Assembly: GCA_037447655.1 (NCBI GenBank)
Contig: JBBHKE010000271.1
Coordinates: 126,001 to 186,000 of the forward strand
DNA: 60,000 nt
Source: Zygnema cylindricum
Taxonomy: Eukaryota; Streptophyta; Zygnematophyceae; Zygnematales; Zygnemataceae
Direction of reading: 5' to 3'
Under the pieces are notes generated by a model that was given only the letters and a program-made list of their open reading frames with translations, had not been told where the DNA came from and made no database searches. The translations under genes were made by a program, and so were the position numbers. Numbering within the stretch: the first letter of the stretch is position 1; each line of letters begins with the position of its first letter. Of the stretch, positions 32,464 through 43,599 are shown piece by piece.

Positions 32464-33280
32464 TTGTAGGAGTGGAGAGAAGCTTGTCTGCTAAATCAAT
32501 AGTCCATAGCAATCTAAGGTACCCTTGTGTCCCACTCCCCCAAATCTTCTTCCACTGCATATTTTCGTAGTGACCGCTTCACTATTTATACGCACCTTTC
32601 AGCCAAGCCGTCAGCTTGCGGGTGGTCACGACTTGTCAGCTGATGGTCAACCATATATCTTTCCAAGAGGTTGGAAAATTCTTTGGCAAAATTGGAACCT
32701 TGGTAGGTTAGAACTTTTGCCAGAGTCGGGAATTGGGCTAAAACCCTCTGCAAAAAGGCGTCTGCAATTCCTTTAGACTCCTTCTGAGTAAAACCACCAA
32801 CTCGATCAACTAAGAAAAATGTTCTATCATGACCAGCACGAAGCTGTTTCCCTCCGGCTAGTCGGAGGAGGTCCTAAAAGGTCAAGCGACCACCGATAAA
32901 ACATCCTCGGATAGGAAGCGAATGAAGCTCAATCTCGCCTTTTTTGTTAAAAGTTGCCTTCACTCGATCGTATGAGGAGCAAGTTTGCACAATTTCGTTG
33001 ACTTGGGTTTGCAACCCATGCCACTAATAAGAACCCCTAACTAGGGAGGTGGTTCGCTTTTGCCCGAAGTGTCCACATTGCTTATGGAGATTGGAAATTA
33101 GAGTTTCTTGGTTTAAAGGAGGAGGAACCACTTTCCGTCTGACCATTTCCGGAGGAGAACTCCTCTGTCCCATTCGTATGCCGCCATTCATGTCTGTACT
33201 CGAGATAATAGAATCCCAAACAAGTGGGGAAGAGGCGCCCCCTGCTGGATAGATTAAAGAGCATCGTGATCGTTCCAGAT
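32420..33280 (-). pseudogene. Gypsy integrase (G2 unit)
   Basis: Minus strand, broken frames. The zinc-binding region includes HKQCGHFGQKRTTSLV and VNEIVQTCSSYDRVKATFNK. The core is scrambled by stops, but ADAFLQRVLAQFPTLAKVL-like and VDHQLTSRDHPQADGLAER (Glu of the DDE triad) are readable. The tail has IAMDY and FSRQASL. It follows RNase H, so PR, RT, RH, INT is the Ty3/gypsy order. Confidence 0.75.
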
Positions 33281-33559
33281 ATCTTTACTGCCTGCCCCTA
33301 TGGGTGCATGCCCCTCGACGTCGGCCGAGAAAGTTAACAGTTCCCCCCCAGATTGGGGAAGCTAGATGAAACCAGAGGATGCTCGAACGAGTCCCAAAAT
33401 GATCTCAAGGTCCTCATCATGCTGAGCCCCGGTAGAATCATGTATGGAGGGATCACGATTCCGGCTAAGTCCATCGGCATTCCCATGGATTTCCCCTTCC
33501 CTATGAACAATGTCGAAATCATATTCCTGCTAGATAAGAACCCATCTGGCAAGTTTGCC

Positions 33560-33800
33560 GGTTAACTTACTATTTTCCATGATCCATTTCAGCGGTTGGT
33601 GATCCGTAATCAGCGTGAAATGGACTCCATACAAATAAGGTCAGAAAATGCAGGATTGCCCAAACAACTGCGAATAACTCTCGATGGTAATTGGTATGCT
33701 TTCCATCTGCCATGTTGTTGTTTCGGCTAGCGTAGGCCACCACATATTCAGCTCTAGCATCATCGATTTCAACCAAAACTGCTCCCAATCAAAACCTGCT
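33560..33800 (-). pseudogene. Gypsy RNase H (G2 unit)
   Basis: GAVLVEIDDARAEYVVAYAS followed by HTNYHRELFAVVWAILHF: the standard gypsy RNase H segment, in which the Glu of NYHRELFAVVWA is catalytic. A frame break occurs near 33570 (FHADYGSPTAEMDHGK is the altered DH-Q-P region). About 270 bp between this and the RT are read only in pieces. Confidence 0.8.
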
Positions 33801-34069
33801 CCAATTAGTATAAAGGAGAAAAGGCCTTTGGTGATCAGGCATCCGAAGCACGGGGTGATGCTTCAGAGCATCCTTGAGGAACTGGAAGGAGATCTGTTGT
33901 TCTTCGACCCATTGCCACTATTGGTCCTTACGCAAAAGCTGGTTAAGGGGATGAGGGTGACTATTGAACTCGAGGATAAACTGCCGAGAGTAGTTAGCCA
34001 GGCCCAAAAATGTGCGAAGGGCCGAGATGTCATGCAGTGGGGGAAGAGCGACGAGGGCTGCAACGTTGA

Positions 34070-34872
34070 CTATGTGGGGACCCATAGTCTCGGAGTGACC
34101 TCATGTCCGAGGTAAATGATTTTTTGCACCCCAAAAATACCTTTGCCTGGGTGACATTTAAAGTCCGCTGCTTGGAGTGCCTGGAGAACGATCTGGACAT
34201 GCTCCAGGTGTTCCTCAAAAGTCTTTGAGAATATTATAACGTCATCAATATAGCACCCGGCACAATGAATTCCTTGGAGCGCTTCGTCCATTGCCCGTCG
34301 GAATTTGGCCGGTGCATTCTTGAGCCCGAATGGCATATAAATCCATTGATAAAGTCTTGAACCGGCCTAAAATGCGGTTCTGTCGCAGTGTTTTGGTTCC
34401 ATGGCAATCTGGTGGAAACCATTCTTCAGGTCCAAAGTGGAGTAGATAGTGGCGCCAGCCAGGGAGTCAAATATCTCTTCCGGGGTCGGCATCGGATATC
34501 AATCAGAAATGGTGGCCGTGTTCAACATGCGATAATCTCCCGGAACTCTGCAGTCTTCCCGGACGAGTCCTTCTTGGGAGGGAGGACTGTCGGGGAAGCG
34601 AACTCATGAAGTCCTGTACTTTCCTAAACCAATGTGGCTTCCACCAAAGTCTGGACTTTAGCCGTGATGAATTCCTTTTCCTTGAAACTGAGAGGATATT
34701 GCTTCCGCCAAATAGTAGCCATTTCATCGATTAAATTGATTAGGAAAGATGTCCTTGTGTAAATACCGACATCTGTTTCTGACCATGAGAACACCTGCTT
34801 GTTTTCGACTAATAACTCGGAGAGCCCCGCCTTCTGCTGAGGATCCAACTGCTCCATTATTGTCCAACCCAT
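34070..34872 (-). pseudogene. Gypsy reverse transcriptase (G2 unit)
   Basis: Preceded by MEQLDPQQKAGLSELLVENK, the usual linker before gypsy RT. RT blocks: KEKEFITAKVQTLVEATLV, a thumb/fingers region in another frame (34727-34503), then MPFGLKNAPAKFRRAMDEAL, the catalytic YIDDVIIFS (YIDD at 34241-34252) and HVQIVLQALQAADFKCHPGK. Frameshifts at about 34620, 34503 and 34336 split it. The metal-binding Asp pair is intact. Confidence 0.9.
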
Positions 34873-34893
34873 TTTCCCATGCTCTACAACAGC

Positions 34894-35220
34894 TCAAGCC
34901 TTCGGCGGTCTACCCCAAAGGTTAATGTGAAATTCCAATCCTACCGGTGGATCTGCCTCTACTCCTCTAGCTAAAACGCTACTGTTGACAACTTCCACTA
35001 AGGTGTCGCCATCTAAGCCGCCGCCTCGCACCTCTGGGAAAACTTGCGGTGGTGAAACATGAATATTTCTTCTCCTTTCTCTCCCCCCATCAAGCTTCAA
35101 AGTTGCCTGCATCGTTAACAACTGAGGAGCTTCAAGGTAAATAGCCCTGGACTCCGGGGACTTGAGATCGGAAAAGGGGAGTGCATGCTTGAGTACCCAT
35201 ATGATTGAATTCAGATCCAT
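34894..35220 (-). pseudogene. Linker between methyltransferase and RT (G2 unit)
   Basis: A 108-codon minus-strand frame, MDLNSIIWVLKHALPFSDLK..., includes a Gly/Arg-rich middle and GLEFHINLWGRPPKA. It ends 40 bp before the RT linker and probably continued into it before the stop. In position it equals the region after the methyltransferase in G3 (49430-50200). It has no known domain. Confidence 0.5.
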
Positions 35221-35499
35221 ACTCTACCTAATTAGACTGCACCTTTAAAGGTCTGAAATACCTGGTGCTGCCGTGGTGCCTTTATGGAATCCCATTGCTT
35301 CTTCCCGTTCTGCAATCGTTGGTGTCGTCCAGATCCCCACATTACTGTCAAAAATCATTCCCGCTGCTCCTTTCTAATAAGCGTGACTGTTAGGGAAAGA
35401 AACTAAAGTCCGGAGTGCTCTTCGTGGGAATCGAGGTTTGTTGCACGGAAAGAAAAGAGAGCGGTCTGGTCGCGTCACAAGGGTGGCAAGTCTGCCTTC

Positions 35500-36292
35500 T
35501 TCAAGTATTTGCTGCACCGAATTGTGTGGGTCGGGAATTTGTTTGTCCAATTAGCGTTGGAGTACTAGAAATGGGATCATATTGGTCCAATATGCCCTTA
35601 CTCTGTATGCACGGGATCCCATTTGGGCGGCGTCGAAAACCAAGGGAGCTCCTAAAATCCGGGTTATGTGATTCCAGCTGTCTGCAATTGGTTTCCGTTT
35701 TATCTTCTCGTGGGTGGACATTTTCCAGAACGTACCCCACCGGTGTGTCTTGGAGCTTTTGAAGCCACGTTATTAATTCAACCATCCGATAAAATGTTTC
35801 ACTTTTGCGGTCTTGATGCCCTCTTCCCTTGTCCCGCTAGGGAGTATTCTTGACAAGGCCAGCCTGCCAACACCAAATCCACTCTTCCCAAACTGGCTAG
35901 ATGGGTCGCCATGATTTTTTCTACATTTTGGGGAGGCTACGGTGAGCCTTGGAAAAGGCGGTCACCGGTAGCTGTTGAGGATATAGGTGATGAAGTTGAT
36001 GGAGGCATTGTTCGTTGACAGCTCGCGCCTCGGATGATATTTCCACGCCTATGTATGACTCCACCTGGTATCCTGTTTTCAAAACCGCCTCCAAATCAGA
36101 ACTGATTCTCGAAAATAGAGATAAAATACAAAGTTCAGAATTGGGGACGGCCAATGACACCACTTGTTGATTAAACTCCTTGTTACCAGACTTGGGGTTG
36201 GAAGCACCAGACAATGGTGTGGAAACGGCTTCCTTGAAAGGTAAGGCCGAAAATGCCTTATCCACTCCCCGGCAGAGTTTTGCTACCTGCAA
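35500..36292 (-). pseudogene. C5 DNA methyltransferase domain in gypsy pol (G2 unit)
   Basis: Order on the minus strand: motif I LCILSLFSRISSDLEAVLK (about 36100-36133), motif II YIGVEISSEAR (36023-36055), motif IV VDLVLAGWPCQEYSLAGQGK with PCQ codons at 35850-35858, motif VI VGYVLENV (ENV at 35717-35725), then LGAPLVFDAAQMGSRAYRVR followed by AYWTN (about 35575-35665), which resembles the Arg-rich motif VIII and the FWGN segment of DNMT3-type enzymes. It would transfer methyl groups from S-adenosylmethionine to cytosine. Frameshifts at about 35921, 35790 and 35690 and few stops make it inactive. It lies between protease and RT of one gypsy unit. Confidence 0.85.
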
Positions 36293-36840
36293 TAATCTAT
36301 TCTTATATTTTTTTTCCCACCCCTTGAAAATTGCGAATTGCTAGATTTCTCTAGCGATATCGGTAGAACTGCAAAAACAATTTTGTCGGATATGATGTAG
36401 TGTACACCGCGTAGCAACCAGACACCGGGGCATTTGTCTTCCCCCGGTTCCATAAATCCAAAGGGACCACCACTTTGGTTCGTTCTGGATTTCCGGGGTC
36501 CAGAACGATACATTGTTCCTTCCACACGCTCAAACTCATATTGAGTCGGGTCTAAGTGGCCATTCCCAACAGAATTTCGAATTGAGTCCCTTCCACCACC
36601 AAGAAGGGAAACTCAATCTTCACCCGTTGGCCTGCGTCATTAAAAAACTTGATTTCCGTGGCCTTGATTATTCCATGGACTGGCTGACTGCCTCTGCTTA
36701 TGGTGTTTAAACATATATTGCTTGGGCAGATTTCAAGTCGGAGGTCCTCGAGTTTTTTGTGCAAAGTGGATGTGGTGATGAGGTTGGGGAGCGCTTCGGT
36801 GTCAACCACAACGTTCGGTATCCCCTGTACCCGTTGAGCT
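36283..36840 (-). pseudogene. Gypsy aspartic protease (G2 unit)
   Basis: MVDTEALPNLITTSTLHKKL (36809) is the active-site region with D-T-E in place of D-T-G, then FPFLVVEGTQFEILLGMAT, the second half of the fold. After a stop, MSLSVWKEQCIVLDPGNPER and VVPLDLWNRGKTNAPVSGC run to about 36390. Frame changes separate these pieces. It links to the methyltransferase without a stop in a consistent frame, so one polyprotein is likely. Confidence 0.7.
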
Positions 36841-37080
36841 TGAAGTTTCCCGTTCGGTATAGTATAAGAGCTGCTGATAAGGCTTTATAGGCCCTATCCA
36901 CTATAGGTGTTTTTGGATCGTTGGAATAAAAGACTGTGGTTCGCGGGGGGGCTCTGTCGATCCTCCCTTTTCCATAGTGGATTTCTTCTCCTAATGCTTG
37001 AATGAGGATTTCTTCGGGCAGGTTGTGGGAGGATGCTAGTGTCTTCACGTCTATGAGGGGATATGGCATGAGGTGCCGAA
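36841..37080 (-). pseudogene. Gag-protease junction region (G2 unit)
   Basis: Minus-strand frame from 37069: MPYPLIDVKTLASSHNLPEE, then LGEEIHYGKGRIDRAPPR and IVDRAYKALSAALILY. No domain is recognised. It is in the place of a p6-like or leader segment upstream of the protease, and is cut on its N-terminal side by the family-1 solo LTR. Confidence 0.5.
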
Positions 37081-37085
37081 CTAAC
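37081..37085. repeat. Left target duplication ctaac of solo LTR
   Basis: ctaac here and ctaac at 37823-37827 are identical. Confidence 0.85.
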
Positions 37086-37822
37086 TGTTGTTTTTAGAAA
37101 GCTTTAGTCCTCTTTATGCCTCAGCTGTGAGAGAGAGCTGTTCAGGACTTAAGCTATTTTTGGTTGAGTTCGGTTCAGTACTTACCGAAATTAGTGTGAC
37201 AGTGAAGTTGGGAGTTCACGGTTCATTCACACTTGGGACACGTGTCGTCACTTGGGAGAATGCGTGAGTATGTCCTCCGTGGACGTACGGAAATTCGGCA
37301 GGACCACTGGACTTCGTAAAGTCAATTCTACGGTGCCAAATCCTCTAATCGGACCGCTGACAGCCGCCGCCAACAAATAGTGACGAGGCGTGACTAGATC
37401 ATTATCACTTTACGTTGTCTTAACTTCGGTGTAAATATTTGTGATAGAATGTTAGATGTACGGCTGGAATGCCTCCGTACAGCTTAGTGTAGTTTCGGTG
37501 TATAAAAGTAGGACTTAGCGATTTGATTTTTAGGAACAAATGATATGAAAACTGTACACTCAGTTTTATGTAATTTCATTTCTACATATCTCACAGATTT
37601 GTGAGCGGAATTGATTGAAATTTTGTGTGTGTGTTCCTTTGTATGTTAGCTACATTGTGGCAAATTTTCAGGACGTTTGGAGCGTTTTTCTGAAAGTTAT
37701 AGTCTGTCAAAGTTTCTGTTCAGCCATCGGTATTTGTGGAAGCTTCCTCTCTTGATTTGTTCTACGATGACTACTGCTGCATCTTCTTCATCTTCAGTGC
37801 CAGTAATTGTGTCAGAACAACA
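37086..37822 (+). repeat. Copia family-1 solo LTR in gypsy gag-pol
   Basis: 737 bp, TGTTGTTTTTAGAAAGC... to ...gtcagaacaaca, with a perfect 5-bp duplication. The interior differs considerably from the C and D LTRs, so it is a distinct subfamily, but it keeps the in-LTR gag start: MTTAASSSSSVPVIVSEQ. This copy proves that the LTR really ends after that start codon. Confidence 0.9.
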
Positions 37823-37827
37823 CTAAC

Positions 37828-38554
37828 ATGACTCCCGGTTTGGAGGAAGGAAGAGTTGCTTTTGGTGAAGATAGGGACGAGTTGGGTTGCGGCAGATCCT
37901 TATCTTGTTTGTCTTTCTCACTCTCGGAGCCGGATTCTGCGATTGGAGGTGTTTAGGGGGTGTCGTTCTTTAGGCGTTTTGCCATATATTTCTCAAACCA
38001 ATCGTGATTGTCATTCTTTTCTCGTTCCAGGGACTCCTTCTCTTGTTGTTGTTTCTCGTCCTTGTAATTTTCGAAACCGGGAGGCAACTTAGGTTTGGAA
38101 AGAAGAGAAGGCGGGTGATTGGGTTTGATTACTAGGCCGATGTCGCTGTTCAGTATTACAGCCCTAAGAGTAAATGACAAAGGCCCGGTAGCTTTCCAGT
38201 TGTGATCCCTCTGACCCATTTTTTGTCTGTCTTGTCTTTGCATCGAGGTTGAATTGCGGAGATGGCGGCAGCTGTCTCCCTCCCCAACATACCAAGCTCC
38301 GGACAGAAAGGTTTGGGCATGGTGGGCATTTGAGGTTTCTGAATCCCAGCCTAATAAGTCGTCATCGTTGGCACCCGCAGCGCCTTGAAGCTCAAGCTCC
38401 GCGAGCTTTTGTAGCAACTCTTGTTTCTTTTTTTGGAATCGTTGTGCTACTTTTAGAGGAGCAGGCCAGAAAGAAGACCCCAAGCGGAGGGCAGCTAACT
38501 CGGCAGCCATTGCAGCCAGTTGCTGACTCTGCTACTATATAATGATCTCCGACA
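37828..38554 (-). pseudogene. Gypsy Gag C-terminal region (G2 unit)
   Basis: 185-codon frame from 38510: MAAELAALRLGSSFWPAPLK, a coiled-coil-like KKQELLQKLAELELQ, and a C-terminal charged stretch KQQQEKESLEREKNDNHDWF plus KYMAKRL. It has no recognised enzyme motif and lies after the zinc knuckle, so it probably is the Gag tail. Confidence 0.6.
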
Positions 38555-39061
38555 TCATCCTGGCCGGAACAGCTGATGCTCTCTCAGGTCTCTCGGGCAA
38601 GGGCGGAACAGGGCACCCCCGAGGTAAAGAAGTAGTAGGGGAAGAGGGTTAATGGCCGCTTCCCCCTCTCCAGTGAACAAAGCAAATTGCATCATTTCTT
38701 TAGGGACTACGTTTTTTCGGAAACATTGCCCCTCTTTGTGCCCGTGGAAAGCGCAAGCTTCACACTTGGCGCCCTCGGTGGTATATTTGCTCCGGATCTC
38801 GTTGGAGATTTGTGCCTCATCAAACTTTGGAAATTTTATTTGCCATGACTGAGCTTGGGACATTTTAGAGGTTTTGTTCTGGGGCGTTCCTTTGTTGTCA
38901 GTGTTTTCTCCCCCCCCCCCTTCTTCTTTGAGCCATTCCAGCTGCTTTCGGGTCTTCTCTGCACGTTCTTTTTCCCATTCCTTTAGCTTTATGCAACCTC
39001 CAGTTACAGTTTTCGGGTGCACTGCTTCCACCCATGGCCTCGTTGCTAACAATTCATGCAA
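38555..39061 (-). pseudogene. Gypsy Gag nucleocapsid with zinc knuckle (G2 unit)
   Basis: Lys/Glu/Arg-rich helix KLKEWEKERAEKTRKQLEWL, then PKFDEAQISNEIRSKYTTEG and the knuckle CEACAFHGHKEGQC (38723-38764), an intact CX2CX4HX4C that binds RNA in nucleocapsids. It is the best copy of this region; the equivalent in G1 has lost Cys and His. Confidence 0.8.
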
Positions 39062-39148
39062 TTGTAAACGAACACTCTCTCATTTGCTCCCATTGCTGGT
39101 TTCTAAGCCCCTGTTAGCTACTTGCTACCCTTTAAGCTTCGGCAAAGC

Positions 39149-39616
39149 TTAAAGTTCCGCCTGTTCCTCCTCACACAAGGAAGTTTCCCCGGTGAATCCT
39201 TCAAAATTAGGTCGGGACTTGGCGGTAACTGCCTTCTCTTTTGCCTCACTGTGGACAAAGTTATCGTACAACTTCATTGCCACAAGCGATGTATCCTTGG
39301 CGGAGGGATTAATGTCCGGAATTGCTTGTTCGACAATCCATTGATCCAAAGCTGTCTACCCTGTAGGCCCAAACGAATAACGTATGGCAATGAAATATTT
39401 AATGGCCATCACCAGGAGATCAATCGTGGACAACTTTGTCTTTTGATAAAGGCTGGAGAGTCCGTTAAAAAAGGTCTGCGTAGTCTCGTTCTTCAAACAA
39501 TGGAATTCTGTGATTTCCTTAATTGCAGACTCGTTCCTTTCGGTGTAGAGGAGTCTCCAGATGCTAAGCAGGGTTGTACAAAGGGTTGGGGTTGCAAACC
39601 ATGCGAGATGTTGCAT
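39149..39616 (-). pseudogene. Gypsy Gag capsid-like region (G2 unit)
   Basis: Two frames: MQHLAWFATPTLCTTLLSIW with RLLYTERNESAIKEITEFHC and QTFFNGLSSLYQKTKLS (39616-39356), then MDQWIVEQAIPDINPSAKDT and MKLYDNFVHSEAKEKAV (39349-39149). The helix-rich pattern with LLSIWRLLY and FF-x-GLSSLYQKT is like retrotransposon capsid domains. A stop near 39355 separates them. Confidence 0.75.
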
Positions 39617-40714
39617 GTGCTACTTGAATAACTTTTACGTGATTGACATAGGCACTTCCCACTGCTTATAGTTTCATGTCCTATGTGAAGGTACCAGTCA
39701 AAGGGGTTATTGCCGCTGCTGCTAGGTCAGCCTCTGCTTCTATTACTGCCGCATCAAGGGCGGGATCTGAAATTTTGATGCTTGGGGCCATCAAAAGTGG
39801 TTGACGCTCCTTGTAATCCGCCAACGCCTCTCCAAAAAGGTAGTTGACCATCATGGGGAAGAGAGTGGTCTCGAAGTCATCCGAAAAGTCCCCTCCCCTA
39901 TATTTATTGATTTCGCATTGTGTGAATGATTTTCACAACAACTCGAAATCCGAAATGTTATCCTGGAGCTATCCCCCGTAAAGATCCGGATATCCCCTAT
40001 TCCCTTTTCTTCCTCTGCACGATTGGGGAAATGGGAAGATGAAGGCCTTGTAGGACTGACAAACAAAGCACAAGAAATGACTCTGGTGTACTCTTCCTCG
40101 AAAAGGAACCGTCTCCTCCTCTGGTAGGAGGTGCTACCCTGGAAGGTGAGGATTCTCCTCCCAAAGATGAAGTACCTGCGCCTGAAAATATGGTTGGAGG
40201 AAGGATGTTCACCACTACTCCTCTATATCCAGGAGAGTATTGTTCTTCCCTGGAAACTTGCTCCACCGTTGGGATATGGAGGTGAGGTCGGTTCAAAAGA
40301 GGCCCTTGGGGAATTGGTGGTGGCGGAAAAGGGGACGACTGGAGGTTTTGAGGAGAAGAGATCTGTCTCCTAAATAGTGTCTCTCTTTGTTGGCCTTCGA
40401 GACGACGCGGAAGGAGGAACTCTTGAGCTGGATGGTGGTGAACGTCAATGAGATGGTGAGTAAACGTTGTGTTTGTAAGGTAAGAGAGGCGGATCTAGTG
40501 ACCCACGGACAGCCGCATCGTGAGAAAAGGATGAAGAGGGAGATGAGGCGGGAAAGTCTCGGGAATCAGTGGTAGGACCCGGGAGCTGAGATGATAGAGG
40601 GAGAGAAGATCTTCCAGGCGATTGTGAAGGAGGTGTTGGCGGCCTTAAGGGAATGTGAATCCTCTCGTCCGGTCATAAATCCACTTAAGCCTCCACGGCG
40701 GAATCAACCTTCAC
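39617..40714 (-). pseudogene. Gypsy Gag, middle part (G2 unit)
   Basis: Proline-rich sequence, for example MNRPHLHIPTVEQVSREEQY (40296) and PPTIFSGAGTSSLGGESSPS, plus a Ser-rich segment near 39900-40060. Homologous to 22790-23564 and 29365-29700 of copy G1. No domain recognised. Confidence 0.6.
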
Positions 40715-42111
40715 TCATACGATGGTAGGTTCTTCTCGGGGAAGAAAAACAGACTCAAGAGGAAAATCTGCACCCAAACCTTTCATGTTAGGTTCAATGT
40801 TTCCCCCCCCTTCCCGCTGAAGAGGAGGCTTTTGGCCAGGATCTGAGGAACAAACCTTAGGCTGGGTGTTTGCAAGAGGAGAAGACCCATGAGCCAATGC
40901 TTTAGGACGCGGCTCGGTTCTTGATGAAGAAGGAATCTGTTTGCAAAGAATCCCACTAGATTTACGCCTAGCTTCCCTAATAAGTTCCAGCTCTTGTTCC
41001 CATAGCTTCGGCGTATTTATACCTAAGGCTTCCGAATATACCGTGACGGGTCCGACACCCGCTGTAGCCTTGCTCTGATATTTTAGAACTTCCACCAATT
41101 CCTTGGCCTTTTCGACTACTTTGGTAAGATCCGCTATCTCCATTCCTGGAATTTTGGGATCGTCATGTCTGGTCCGCCACCCTTCCTCGAACAAATCCTC
41201 TGGGCCAAACCAAGAAACTTTGGATCAGTTGGTTTAGATTGCCAGAGTCCTTTGGTAAGGCGGACACGAGTTGCTGTAGGAAAAGGTCTCTCTGTTGAGG
41301 TTGACACAGGAGTTGGGGACGTCTCCTCCTTGGGAAGAGGTGCAAACCTCCCTTTGCTTTCTGTGTGGTTAAACCTCTTTCCCCACAAGGTATCTCAAGC
41401 TTCCTTCTCGCGAACCCCTTCTCCTCTACGAGGCATCGAGGAAGGGCGGCCCCAAGAGGGTCTCATGGCTGCGGTTTCCTGAGAGGAAGATGGAGGAGGG
41501 CAAGAATAACGAAATCTCTGAATCCGGTCCAACACCAACTCTGAAGAGCTGCTCTCCAAAGAACTGGTCAAAATCTCCACCAACCCTCCCACGGGTCTAA
41601 CCATTCTGACTTGATCCTTCCAAGCCACTCTCTGCACTAACTCCTTTTTCACCTTCAGCTCATGGAGGTCCTGAAGGGCAAGGAGTTCCTTACGACCTGG
41701 GAGACGCGGATCTGTCGAAACCGCCGAGAATATCTAGATCTCAACCCAAGGAATCTTGGATCTGGTGTGAAGCTCGACCTCTGGGAGAGGACCCAAATAG
41801 GGCTCCCTCTGTACTTGCCGCTTTGGCTGGGCCCTGGGAGACACTCGGTTCCTTTCTTGGGTCTGAGCCCAGGCTTCTTTCCTTTCCTCAACACAGACTA
41901 AAACGTCTTTCGCCAAGGAAGGATAATTTTCGCGAGTCAGTCTTGAAGAAGGAGGAGGGGAAGATGCACCAGCTGGTTCCTTGGCCGGATAATCAAAAAC
42001 AAACTCCATGGGTACAGACTCCTCGGTCTTGTGAGACCTCTCCTCCTATACGGGCCTCTCCTGCTGACCCTGCTCACCGGATCCACTATCCGGAGTTTCT
42101 CCTCCACCCAT
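40715..42111 (-). pseudogene. Gypsy Gag, N-terminal part (G2 unit)
   Basis: Starts MGGGETPDSGSGEQGQ at 42111. Includes PMEFVFDYPAKEPAGASSPP, SRLTRENYPSLAKDVLV, a frame from 41194 with IADLTKVVEKAKELVEVLKY and LWEQELELIREARRKSSG, and a C-terminal SDPGQKPPLQREGGGN. The Gag is unusually long for gypsy (about 1400 codons to 37828). The N-terminal 450 residues show no known fold. Confidence 0.65.
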
Positions 42112-42466
42112 GATGACAAAGGTAACGAGCGAAAGAGTAATGAATGAAACTAGAGCTCACTTTCAAAAAGAGAGCGTTCAAAGTCAAAGCTCCTATCCCT
42201 TCCAATCCGAGCGGATTGGGTGGCTTTTCAGTACTGTGCTTACTCTACACGAAGTCGATCGCACTTGTTCCCTCAAAACCCACTCTTCGATCCAAAGGGT
42301 TTCAATTTACTCCGGAGGGTCACTCCAAAGCAAAGAGAACTCCAGATGAAGACGTAAATGCACCACCACGTAGAAATATATAGGTGATAGGATTGGCTTT
42401 CCCTATTTAACACAATCACCTTGTAATATAAAAAGAGAATAAAAAAAAATGGAATGTGATAGATGG
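42112..42466 (-). repeat. Conserved spacer upstream of G2 gag
   Basis: Near copy of 32108-32463. Contains gaacgctctctttttgaaag and ctacgtggtggtgc on the minus strand. Either an LTR/leader or an integrase tail. Confidence 0.5.
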
Positions 42467-42899
42467 CGAAGCAAGCTTAACAAACCCCTGCAATAAACGA
42501 TGACAAAGAAAGAAAGGCGATCCCTATCCTGATAGTATCATAAATAGGTATGGTGCTCCTTCAACCTCCGGTGTCCGCAGCTCAGAACCGGCTAGACTCT
42601 TCTTGGTTTCGAACAACAAAAAGTCAAAAAATCACCCTAAAAGCAGATAGTGCCAACTACCCACCCGGAATTTGATTCCCACAAAAGATAGATCCAAAAC
42701 CAAGATGGCAATAGAGTTAAACAAAAACAAAGATTCTCCAAGAGAATGTTTGTTGCTATTTCTGAGAGTTTTCACAGGAGACAGTAGTGAAAAACAACCT
42801 CTCTTCTTCGACCACAAGCGCATTATACATCAAAGTTTGTCAAATTGCAAGCCCCAAAGTCAAAGCTACGCTATTAACCAATGAGCGGCAAGCAAGGGT
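42467..42899. other. Sequence between gypsy unit and copia D, unassigned
   Basis: 433 bp with no readable domain. Joined across the D insertion to 48638 it would form one segment. Minus strand ttggcactatctgc near 42650 resembles the start of a gypsy internal region, but no primer site is proven. Confidence 0.4.
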
Positions 42900-42904
42900 A
42901 AGGG
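42900..42904. repeat. Target duplication aaggg of element D
   Basis: aaggg at 42900-42904 and at 48633-48637, identical. Confidence 0.9.
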
Positions 42905-43586
42905 TGTTGTTCTACAACCACCGGTGCAGGTGGAGGAGCAGCAGTAGTAGTAAACGTAGACATGATACACTCTCAGAAGCTATCAAGAATCCAACTGACT
43001 AGCTGTTCTTAAGTGCTCACCAATTCTTATAAAAGAATCCAAACCTCACAAAACTCTATCAGAATATAGAGTAGCATAAACACTGATAATTCCCAAAGTT
43101 TCAGCACAATTGACCGGACAACACTCAAGATATATTACTCAGAAGATTCCCAAAAATTGTCTTCAGTTTTACTACTTGAAAGTCTAGATCCATAATATTT
43201 TCTGAGTCCTAAGTCTTATACTTGTGTTGAACTGGCAACACCAGTGTACTTGAGAGGTACATCAAACCACCAAGCTACCACTAATAAGTCAAGCTACCAC
43301 TGAGCTATCACTAAGCTACCACTGAGCTATCACTAAGCTACCACTGAGTTACCCACTAAGTTACCATTGAGTTCCACACTAAGTTGACTAGAATCGTATC
43401 TATCGCAGTTGTTCTATCCTGAACAGAATCACATTAAGAATATCAAACGCTGCGTTTTTCGTACGGACCATATTAAATATAATCGTGGTTGCGTTGTCCT
43501 GTCTGTGTTGCAACTTCGATGCTGCGCTGCTCTGCTGTATAGCAGCTGCGCTGCTCTGAGACTAAAAGCTTTCCAAAAAGACAACA
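42905..43586 (-). repeat. 3' LTR of copia element D
   Basis: Minus strand, 682 bp from TGTTGTCTTTTTGGAAAGC at 43586 to ...gtagaacaaca at 42905. It has fewer cagcgcagc units than the 5' LTR of D. A tandem agcttagtgatagctcagtgg array occupies about 43265-43370. Confidence 0.85.
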
Positions 43587-43599
43587 CTCCCCTAAAGCT
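43587..43599 (-). other. Polypurine tract of element D
   Basis: Minus strand gctttaggggag immediately before the LTR start. Confidence 0.75.

Noticed and set aside
33049-33565. Plus-strand frames across the gypsy integrase region
   Set aside because: Shadows of the minus-strand pol; they show no recognisable domain.
35500-36292. Independent host methyltransferase gene
   Set aside because: Protease motifs lie directly upstream and gypsy RT directly downstream on the same strand, and the same neighbours occur with the G0 and G3 fragments.
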